Shown here in pieces: positions 15,730-21,501 of a stretch of DNA of 21,501 nucleotides. The notes beneath the pieces are model-generated. The model was not told the DNA's origin, ran no database searches, and saw only the letters and a list, made by a program, of their open reading frames with translations. How positions within the stretch are numbered: the stretch's first letter is position 1; every line of letters begins with the position of its first letter. Origin of the DNA: Rhizobacter sp. (GTDB lineage Bacteria; Pseudomonadota; Gammaproteobacteria; Burkholderiales; Burkholderiaceae_C); the NCBI GenBank assembly GCA_025351675.1, contig JANXVK010000192.1, forward strand, positions 1 to 21,501. The letters run 5' to 3'. Made by a program: the position numbers and the translations under genes.

Positions 15730-17166
15730 ATGTACCCCGACGTCAAGCTTTTCATCAACGGTGAATGGACCACCGGCACCTCGGGCAAGAGCGAACCGAT
15801 CGTCAACCCGGCCACCGGCCAAGTCATCGCCCGCTTGGCCCACGCCGGCCCGGCCGACCTCGACGAAGCACTGCGCGCCGCCGACAAGGGCTTCAAGGTC
15901 TGGCGCAAGGTCTCGGGTTTCGAGCGCTCGAAGCTGCTGCGCAAGGCCGGCGAGATCATCCGCAGCCGCGCCGACGAGATCGGCGCGCTGATGACGCTGG
16001 AGCAGGGCAAGCCGCTCGCCGAGGCGAAGATGGAAACCATGCTGGCCGGCGACATCATGGACTGGTTCGCCGAGGAGTCGCGCCGCACCTACGGCCGCAT
16101 CGTGCCGGCGCGCGCCGACGGCGTGATGCAGCTGGTGGTGAAGGAGCCGGTCGGCCCGGTGGCCGCGTTCACGCCCTGGAACTTCCCGATCAACCAGGCG
16201 GTTCGCAAGGTCTCGGCAGCGCTCGCCGCCGGCTGCTCGGTGATTTTGAAGGGGCCGGAAGAAACCCCCGCGAGCGTCGCCGCGCTGGTCAAGGCGTACG
16301 CCGATGCAGGCCTGCCGGCCGGCGTGCTGAATCTGGTGTTCGGCGTGCCGTCGGAGATCTCCGAGTACCTGATCCCGAGCCCGATCATCCGCAAGATCAC
16401 CTTCACCGGCTCGACGCCGGTCGGCAAGAAGCTCGCCGCGCTCGCCGGCCAGCACATGAAGCGCATCACGATGGAGCTCGGCGGCCACGCGCCGGCGATC
16501 GTGTTCGGCGATGCCGATGTCGACACCGCGGTCAAGCAGCTCGCGGCCTCGAAGTTCCGCAACGCCGGCCAGGTCTGCATCGCGCCGACGCGCTTTCTGG
16601 TGCACGAGTCGGTCTACGAGCGCTTCGTCGACGGCTTCGTCAAGGCGGCGCAGAAGGTCAAGGTCGGCGACGGCATGAGCGCCGATTCGCGCATGGGCCC
16701 GCTGGCCAATTCACGCCGCATCGAGGCGATGCAGATGTTCGTCGACGACGCGGTGGGCAAAGGCGCGAAGCTGCTGACGGGCGGCAAGCGCATCGGCACG
16801 ACCGGCAACTTCTTCGAGCCGACCGTGCTCGGTCACGTGCCGGCCAACGCGCGGATCATGAGCGAAGAGCCCTTCGGCCCGATCGCGCCGATCGTGCCGT
16901 TCAGCTCGTTCGACGAAGTCGTCGCCGAGGCGAACCGCCTGCCGTTCGGCCTCGCGTCGTACGCCTACACGCGCTCGTCGAAGACCGTGCAGGCGATCGG
17001 AGCGGCGATCGAGAGCGGCATGGTCACGATCAACCACGTCGGCTTCGCGCTGCCCGAGCTGCCGTTCGGTGGCATGAAGGATTCCGGCTACGGCTCGGAA
17101 GGCGGCACCGAGGCGATCGAGGCGTACCTCAACACCAAGCTGATCACCCAGCTCGGCGTCGAGTAA
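15730..17166 (+). CDS. NAD(P)-dependent semialdehyde dehydrogenase (succinate or 2-oxoglutarate semialdehyde type)
   Basis: The protein is 478 residues, of the aldehyde dehydrogenase superfamily. Catalytic features: Asn151 in TPWNFPIN, Glu249 in MELGGHAP, nucleophile Cys283 in [11 protein letters not shown], the Rossmann segment [12 protein letters not shown], and EEPFGP. By sequence it is in the group containing succinate-semialdehyde dehydrogenase (GabD) and the 2-oxoglutarate-semialdehyde dehydrogenase of pentose/glucarate breakdown. It lacks the second cysteine two residues after the nucleophile found in E. coli GabD (VCVC), and its [10 protein letters not shown] resembles what I recall of the Azospirillum oxoglutarate-semialdehyde enzyme. 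No neighbouring gene points to a pathway. The start at 15730 has AAGGA six bases upstream; an upstream in-frame ATG-less extension is not supported. Confidence 0.9.
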   Translation: MYPDVKLFINGEWTTGTSGKSEPIVNPATGQVIARLAHAGPADLDEALRAADKGFKVWRKVSGFERSKLLRKAGEIIRSRADEIGALMTLEQGKPLAEAKMETMLAGDIMDWFAEESRRTYGRIVPARADGVMQLVVKEPVGPVAAFTPWNFPINQAVRKVSAALAAGCSVILKGPEETPASVAALVKAYADAGLPAGVLNLVFGVPSEISEYLIPSPIIRKITFTGSTPVGKKLAALAGQHMKRITMELGGHAPAIVFGDADVDTAVKQLAASKFRNAGQVCIAPTRFLVHESVYERFVDGFVKAAQKVKVGDGMSADSRMGPLANSRRIEAMQMFVDDAVGKGAKLLTGGKRIGTTGNFFEPTVLGHVPANARIMSEEPFGPIAPIVPFSSFDEVVAEANRLPFGLASYAYTRSSKTVQAIGAAIESGMVTINHVGFALPELPFGGMKDSGYGSEGGTEAIEAYLNTKLITQLGVE

Positions 17167-17197
17167 GTCAGGGCGCGGGCCGGCCGAGGGGCTCCAT

Positions 17198-17662
17198 TCA
17201 AGGCGCGGCGACGTACTTGTTGCCGTTCGCCTTGTACCTGACCACAGACTTCTTCAGATCGGTGTATTCCTCGCACGGCAAGGTGCAGACCTTGTCGAGC
17301 GTCGCAAGCCGCTGCTCGGCCTTCGGCAAATCGCCGGTGATCAGGTACAGCTCGCCCGAGTATTCGAGCGCGCCACGGTGTTTCGGGTCGATGCGCAGCG
17401 CCTCGTTGTAGAACCTCTCGGCGCCGGTGTAGTCGGGCGGCAGGCCCTTGCGCAGGCTGTAGCCCATCAGGTTGTTCCAGTCGGCGCTGCCGGTGTCGTT
17501 GGCCTTCTTGAGTGCGTCGACGGCCGCGCTCCACTGCTTCTGCGCGATCAGCGTTCGCGCGCCGCTCAGCGTGTCGGGTTTGGCGGGCGCGGTGTCGGCG
17601 GCCCAGCTTGAGCCGAGCGCGAGCGCCAGCGCGAGGGCGAAAGAAGTCGGGCGGATGCGCAT
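17198..17662 (-). CDS. Secreted tetratricopeptide-repeat-like protein
   Basis: The protein is 154 residues. The N-terminus MRIRPTSFALALALALGSSWA is a Sec signal peptide with likely cleavage near residue 21-22, so the protein is probably periplasmic. Two to three TPR-like helix pairs follow: ARTLIAQKQWSAAVDALKKA, then GAERFYNEALRIDPKHRGAL and EYSGELYLITGDLPKAEQRL. Near the C-terminus is a Cys pair, CTLPCEEYTDLKK, which could form a disulfide. TPR proteins mediate protein contacts; the partner is unknown. GAGGAA seven bases before the ATG at 17662 supports this start over the longer frame to 17761. It converges with the dehydrogenase and diverges from the Hsp70-like gene. Confidence 0.85.
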   Translation of the reverse strand: MRIRPTSFALALALALGSSWAADTAPAKPDTLSGARTLIAQKQWSAAVDALKKANDTGSADWNNLMGYSLRKGLPPDYTGAERFYNEALRIDPKHRGALEYSGELYLITGDLPKAEQRLATLDKVCTLPCEEYTDLKKSVVRYKANGNKYVAAP

Positions 17663-17794
17663 GGCGTGTTTCCTCGAAAGCAAAGCACGAAGCGTCGCAT
17701 CAATGCCCGGGCGGCGCAAGCAGCGCACGGGTTCCTCAGTAGAATCGCGCCCCCGCCTCACTGCCGCCGTGCTCGTTGCCGCCGGCCCTCGCCC

Positions 17795-19093
17795 ATGTTC
17801 TGCGCCATCGACTTCGGCACGTCCAATTCAGCCATCGCCGTTCTTGGCAAAAGCGCCGACGGCGAAGCCGGGATGCGCCTGGTCGAGCTCGAACCCGGCC
17901 ACCAGACGATGCCGACGGCCGTCTTCTATTTCGTCGAAGGGCCGGAACTCGACGGCCCGCCGCGCGCCTTCGGCCGCGCCGCCGTCGCTGCGTATGTCGA
18001 CGGCCTCGACGGCCGGCTGATGCGCTCGATGAAAAGCATCCTCGGCAGCAACCTGATCGACCAGACCACCGACGTCGGTGGTGGCCGCGGCGCGAAGTAC
18101 CTCGACATCGTTGCGGGCTACCTGAAGCACCTGAAGGTCAGCGCCGAGCGCCAAGCCGGCGCGCCGATCCACCGTGCAGTGCTCGGCCGGCCGGTGGTCT
18201 TCGTCGACGACGACCCGGCGCGCGATGCGCAGGCACAGTCGGCACTCGAAACGGCGGCGCGCCAGGTCGGCTTCGACGATGTCCAGTTCCAGTACGAGCC
18301 GATCGCCGCGGCGTTCGACTACGAGCGCGGCGTCGAGCGCGAGCAGGTCGTGCTGGTCGCCGACATCGGCGGCGGCACCTCCGACTTCTCGGTCGTTCGG
18401 GTCGGCCCGCAGCGCATCGACGTGCTCGACCGCAAGAGCGACATCCTCGCCAACCACGGCGTGCACGTGGCCGGCACCGACTTCGACCGCCGCGTCGAGC
18501 TCAGCGCGATCCTGCCGGCATACGGCTATGGCGCCTACGGCCCGGGCAGCGCCGGTGCGCCCGCGCGCGAGGTGCCGAGCGGCGTCTACTTCGACCTCGC
18601 GACCTGGCATTTGATCAACACCGTCTACAGCCCCGGCCGCGTCGCCGAGCTGCGCAGCATGCGCGGCTTCTACGGCGAGGCCAAGCACTACGAGCGGCTG
18701 ATGGTGGTCGTCAGCGAACGCCTCGGCCACGAGCTGATGGCGCGGGCTGAAGCAGCCAAGATCGACGTCGCCAACGGTGGCGCGACCCGCATCGACCTGA
18801 GCCACACCGAGCGCCACCTCGCGGCCGCGCTGACCGAGCAGCAGGCGGTCGACGCGATCGAGGTCGACATCGAACGCATCGTCGCTGCCGCGCGCGAAGC
18901 GGTGACGCAGGCCGGGCTGACGCCGGCGCAGGTCGACGCGCTCTATTTCACAGGCGGCTCGACCGGGCTGCGCCTGCTCGCAAACCGCATCGCCGCGGCG
19001 TTTCCGGCCGCGCAGGTGGTGCGCGGCGACCGCTTCGCGAGCGTCGCGACCGGCCTCGGCCTGCACGCGCAGCGCTGGTTCGGCCGAGGCTGA
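17795..19093 (+). CDS. yegD: YegD-like Hsp70-family protein
   Basis: The protein is 432 residues with an actin/Hsp70-type ATPase fold: phosphate-binding loop 1 IDFGTSNS (Asp6 to Ser12), YEPIAAAFDYE, phosphate loop 2 ADIGGGTSDFSV (Asp190-Thr195), and the adenosine motif FTGGSTGLRLL (387-389 GGS). It is much shorter than DnaK (about 640) and has no classical substrate-binding domain or lid, matching the YegD type (about 450). A chaperone role is assumed from homology; clients are unknown. No DnaJ or GrpE partner lies nearby. The ATG at 17795 directly precedes the conserved first strand. The open frame extends upstream, but that part is Arg/Pro-rich and not conserved-looking. Its stop is 10 bases from the stop of the converging aminotransferase gene. 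Confidence 0.88.
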   Translation: MFCAIDFGTSNSAIAVLGKSADGEAGMRLVELEPGHQTMPTAVFYFVEGPELDGPPRAFGRAAVAAYVDGLDGRLMRSMKSILGSNLIDQTTDVGGGRGAKYLDIVAGYLKHLKVSAERQAGAPIHRAVLGRPVVFVDDDPARDAQAQSALETAARQVGFDDVQFQYEPIAAAFDYERGVEREQVVLVADIGGGTSDFSVVRVGPQRIDVLDRKSDILANHGVHVAGTDFDRRVELSAILPAYGYGAYGPGSAGAPAREVPSGVYFDLATWHLINTVYSPGRVAELRSMRGFYGEAKHYERLMVVVSERLGHELMARAEAAKIDVANGGATRIDLSHTERHLAAALTEQQAVDAIEVDIERIVAAAREAVTQAGLTPAQVDALYFTGGSTGLRLLANRIAAAFPAAQVVRGDRFASVATGLGLHAQRWFGRG

Positions 19094-19103
19094 ACGCCCG
19101 AGC

Positions 19104-20300
19104 TCAGACCGCGAGCACCGCCGCCATCGCGACCGCCGTCGCCTCGACGTTGTCGCTGTTCAAGCCCGCCACGCAGATGCGCCCCGAGCGCACCATGTAG
19201 ACGCCGTTCACCTCGCGGAGCAGGTCGACCTGCGCCGTCGTCATGCCGGTGTAGCTGAACATGCCGCGCTGGGTCAGGAAGTAGTCGAAGTTGCGCCCCG
19301 GCACCTTGGCCGCGAGCACGCCGTGCAGCTTCGCGCGCATCGCTAGGATGCGCTCGCGCATCGCGCCGAGTTCGGTCTCCCAGTGGTGGCGCAGGCCCGG
19401 GTCGGTCAGCACGGTCGCAACGATCTGGCCGCCGTGGATCGGCGGGCTCGAGTAGTTGCGGCGCACCGTGAACTTCATCTGGCCCAGCACCAGCGCGGCC
19501 TCGTGCGCGGTCGGGCAGACCACGCTGAGCGCGCCGCAACGCTCGCCGTACACGCTCATGCTCTTCGAGAACGAGTTCGCGATGAAGAAACTCACGCCGG
19601 CGCTGGCGAGCGCGCGCGCCGCGTAGGCATCTTCTTCGATGCCGTCGCCGAAGCCTTGGTACGCCAAGTCGAGATACGGGATCAACTGGCCGTCGCGCAG
19701 CACCGGGATCAGCCGATCCCACTGCGTGCGGGTCAGGTCGACGCCGGTAGGGTTGTGGCAACAGGCGTGCAACAGCACGATGCTCTTGGCAGGCAGGCTG
19801 CGCAGAGCGGCGAGCATCGCGTCGAATTGCAAGCCGCCGGTCACAGCGTCATAGTACGGGTAGGTGTTCACCGTCAGGCCCGCGCCCTCGAACATCGAGC
19901 GGTGGTTGTCCCAGGTCGGGTCGCTGACCCAGACTTGGCTGCCCTTGAAATACGTCGCAAGGAAGTCGGCGCCGACTTTCAGGCCGCCACTGGAGCCGAC
20001 CGACTGGATCGTCGCGACCCGGCCCGATGTGACGGCCTCGTGGCCGGCCCCGAACAGCAGGTGCTGCACCGCGGTGCGAAAGTTCGCCGCGCCCTCGATC
20101 GGCAGGTAGGGTTTCGGCCCGCCCTTCGCGACCACCATCGCCTCGGCGCGCCGCACCGAATCCATCACCGGGATGCGCCCGGCATCGTCGAAATAGATGC
20201 CGATGCTCAGGTTGATCTTGTGCGGCCGCGGGTCTTTCTGGAAGTCCTCGTTCAGGCTCAGGATCGGGTCGCCGGCGAAGGGGGGAATGTGCTCGAACAT
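19104..20300 (-). CDS. tyrB: Aromatic amino acid aminotransferase (class I, PLP-dependent)
   Basis: The protein is 398 residues, a fold-type I aminotransferase of the aspartate/tyrosine branch. Lys246 in NSFSKSMSVYGER binds PLP, HNPTGVDL and YLDLAYQGFGDG are the conserved PLP-contact motifs, and the Arg in RSGRICVAGLN near the C-terminus binds the substrate carboxylate. It exchanges the amino group between tyrosine, phenylalanine or aspartate and 2-oxoglutarate. AspC and TyrB cannot be separated with certainty by eye; the annotation follows the usual betaproteobacterial assignment. The start MFEHIPPFAGDPILSL is the family N-terminus. The glutathione peroxidase gene ends ten bases upstream on the same strand, so they may be one operon. 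Confidence 0.92.
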   Translation of the reverse strand: MFEHIPPFAGDPILSLNEDFQKDPRPHKINLSIGIYFDDAGRIPVMDSVRRAEAMVVAKGGPKPYLPIEGAANFRTAVQHLLFGAGHEAVTSGRVATIQSVGSSGGLKVGADFLATYFKGSQVWVSDPTWDNHRSMFEGAGLTVNTYPYYDAVTGGLQFDAMLAALRSLPAKSIVLLHACCHNPTGVDLTRTQWDRLIPVLRDGQLIPYLDLAYQGFGDGIEEDAYAARALASAGVSFFIANSFSKSMSVYGERCGALSVVCPTAHEAALVLGQMKFTVRRNYSSPPIHGGQIVATVLTDPGLRHHWETELGAMRERILAMRAKLHGVLAAKVPGRNFDYFLTQRGMFSYTGMTTAQVDLLREVNGVYMVRSGRICVAGLNSDNVEATAVAMAAVLAV

Positions 20301-20310
20301 GGAACAGGCC

Positions 20311-20823
20311 TCAGTGGATCGTGTCTTTGGCCGCCAGGGCCGCTTCGATGTCGCTCTTCAGCGATTCGGGTTTGTCGGTCGGCGCGTAGCGCTTGATCAC
20401 CTTGCCGTCGCGGCCGATCAGAAACTTGGTGAAGTTCCACTTCACCGACTTGCTGCCGAGAAGGCCCGGCGCTTCCTTCGTGAGCCACTGCCACAGCGGA
20501 TGCGCTTCGGCGCCGTTGACCTTGACCTTGCCCATCATCGGAAAACTCACGCCGTAGTTGATCTGGCAGAACGACGCAATCTCGCTGTCGGCGCCCGGGT
20601 CCTGGCCGCCGAACTCGTTGCTCGGGAAGCCCATCACGACGAGGCCCTTGTCGGCGTAGGCCTTCCACAGTTCCTCGAGCCCGCCGAACTGCGGCGTGAA
20701 ACCGCACGCGCTCGCGGTGTTGACGATCAGCATCACCTTGCCGCGCTGGCTGGCCAGCTGCGCCGGCTTGCCGTCGATCGACAGCGCCTCGAAATCGAAG
20801 ATGCGGGTGGGCGTGTTGGCCAT
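20311..20823 (-). CDS. Glutathione peroxidase family protein (cysteine type)
   Basis: The protein is 170 residues, of the glutathione peroxidase/BtuE family, with a thioredoxin fold, reducing hydroperoxides. The peroxidatic Cys40 stands in NTASACGFTPQ where animals have selenocysteine. The rest of the catalytic tetrad is Gln74 in SNEFGGQ and Trp129-Asn130 in VKWNFTKFLIG. Cys86 in ASFCQINYGVSFP is a candidate resolving cysteine, so thioredoxin may be the true reductant. It has no signal peptide, so it is cytoplasmic. The ATG at 20823 follows a moderate GAGAG ribosome binding site; the open frame continues upstream only as a shadow over the transporter gene. It lies between the transporter and the aminotransferase on the same strand. 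Confidence 0.93.
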   Translation of the reverse strand: MANTPTRIFDFEALSIDGKPAQLASQRGKVMLIVNTASACGFTPQFGGLEELWKAYADKGLVVMGFPSNEFGGQDPGADSEIASFCQINYGVSFPMMGKVKVNGAEAHPLWQWLTKEAPGLLGSKSVKWNFTKFLIGRDGKVIKRYAPTDKPESLKSDIEAALAAKDTIH

Positions 20824-20930
20824 GGTGGATGTCTCTCGATGAGGGTCGCAAGGACGCGGTGATGCGCCGCGGGTGTGTCCCATCCTATCGCCGTCGTCAG
20901 TGCTTGTGTCTGCGGCCGGCGCGGCGCGCA

Positions 20931-21501
20931 CTAGTGCTTGTCGCTGCGCGCGATCGCCAGCAGGTGATCCAGCTCTTCCTTGTACTTGACGCCGTTCGAC
21001 TTGTGCCAGCGGTAGATCAGCCACATCGTGCCGGCCACCACGCCGCCGAACATCGCGATCGCGATGAACGCCGACAGGCCGAACTTCGTCATGCCGGTGT
21101 AGAACGCGCCGAGGCCGAGGATGCAGGCCTGCTCGTTGAAGTTCTGCACCGCGATCGAGCGGCCGGCGCCCATCAGATTCGCGCCGCGGTGCTGCAGCAG
21201 CGCGTTCATCGGCACCACCATGTAGCCGCCGATCGCGCCGAGCAGGATCAGGAACGGGGCCGCGACCCACACGTTGGTGATCGCGTTCAGCCCAATCACC
21301 AGCAGGCCGAGCATGATGCCCATCGGGATCACGCTGGTCGCCTGATCGAGCCGCATGCGCATCGACGCCACCACCGCGCCCGCCGCGGTGCCGATCACGA
21401 CGACCGCGACCAGCGAGGTCGCCTGCGTCGTCGTGTAGCCCAGGGCCGCGGTCGCCCAGGCGAACACGATGATGCGCAAGTTGCCCGAGACGCCCCAGAA
21501 C
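20931..21501 (-). CDS. lplT: LplT-like lysophospholipid transporter (MFS), C-terminal part
   Basis: The last 190 residues are visible; the 5' end lies beyond the window edge, as the frame is open to 21501 (FWGVSGN precedes the Met at 21479). The protein is polytopic: about five hydrophobic segments can be seen, including LVAVVVIGTAAGAVVA, APFLILLGAIGGYMVVPMNALLQ and LSAFIAIAMFGGVVAGTMWLIY. The cytoplasmic tail is charged. GGYMVVPMNALLQHRG and the RSIAVQNFNEQ segment resemble LplT, the inner-membrane flippase that imports lysophosphatidylethanolamine for re-acylation. The usual acyltransferase partner (Aas) is not seen, but may be outside the window. Its stop is 107 bases from the glutathione peroxidase start; no terminator is evident. 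Confidence 0.85.
   Translation of the reverse strand, partial: FWGVSGNLRIIVFAWATAALGYTTTQATSLVAVVVIGTAAGAVVASMRMRLDQATSVIPMGIMLGLLVIGLNAITNVWVAAPFLILLGAIGGYMVVPMNALLQHRGANLMGAGRSIAVQNFNEQACILGLGAFYTGMTKFGLSAFIAIAMFGGVVAGTMWLIYRWHKSNGVKYKEELDHLLAIARSDKH

Noticed and set aside
11087..17191. Shared words CCGAGGGG and GGGCCGGC in the intergenic regions near 11087-11130, 13519-13548 and 17177-17191
   Set aside because: Eight-base all-GC words are expected several times by chance in DNA of this composition, and the words are not in a constant order or spacing, so a repeat family is not supported.
17666..17794. Upstream extension of the YegD-like frame to a GTG at 17666
   Set aside because: The added 43 residues are Arg/Pro-rich and would overlap the start region of the divergent TPR gene; conserved sequence begins at the Met at 17795.

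Overview
The window is GC-rich, densely coded DNA with the protein families and gene order of a betaproteobacterium, most likely order Burkholderiales. This is inferred from protein content: GTP-type PEP carboxykinase, a HutF/HutG-type histidine pathway, a YegD-like Hsp70, and small DUF1127-like proteins beside a LysR gene. There are no rRNA, tRNA, CRISPR or transposon genes. No stretch looks foreign.

Layout. (1) 1-785: 3' end of GTP-type PEP carboxykinase, closed by an intrinsic terminator that looks bidirectional. (2) 852-1539, minus strand: three very small genes in an apparent operon, divergent from a LysR regulator (1657-2613). (3) 2691-13483: a complete histidine utilisation (hut) region. 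One operon carries hutU-hutD-hutF-hutI (+). hutG (-) diverges from a three-gene NitT/TauT-type ABC transporter (+). hutH (-) diverges from the GntR-type repressor gene hutC (+). (4) 13600-15164: a YecA/UPF0149-SEC-C protein followed by a metallophosphoesterase. (5) 15203-15421 (-): a 72-residue protein of unknown function. (6) 15730-17166: an NAD(P)-dependent semialdehyde dehydrogenase. (7) 17198-17662 (-): a secreted TPR-like protein, divergent from a YegD-like Hsp70 (17795-19093). (8) 19104-21501 (-): aromatic aminotransferase, glutathione peroxidase, and the 3' part of an LplT-like lysophospholipid transporter.

How the hut genes work together. HutH deaminates histidine to urocanate, HutU hydrates it to imidazolonepropionate, and HutI opens the ring to formiminoglutamate. 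HutF (deiminase) and HutG (deformylase) then give formylglutamate, and finally glutamate plus formate. This is the five-step route. HutD is the usual accessory protein. Three near-palindromic 18-bp sites with the consensus AAGTGGTCTAGACCACTT lie before hutU, between hutG and the ABC operon, and between hutH and hutC. They carry the GT-N-TA-N-AC core expected for HutC-subfamily GntR proteins, so HutC probably controls all four transcription units, including its own gene and the transporter.

Most worth following up: the uncharacterised NitT/TauT-type transporter inside the HutC regulon, the compact operator architecture (hutG ATG five bases from its operator; hutC possibly leaderless), and the small-protein operon next to the LysR gene.
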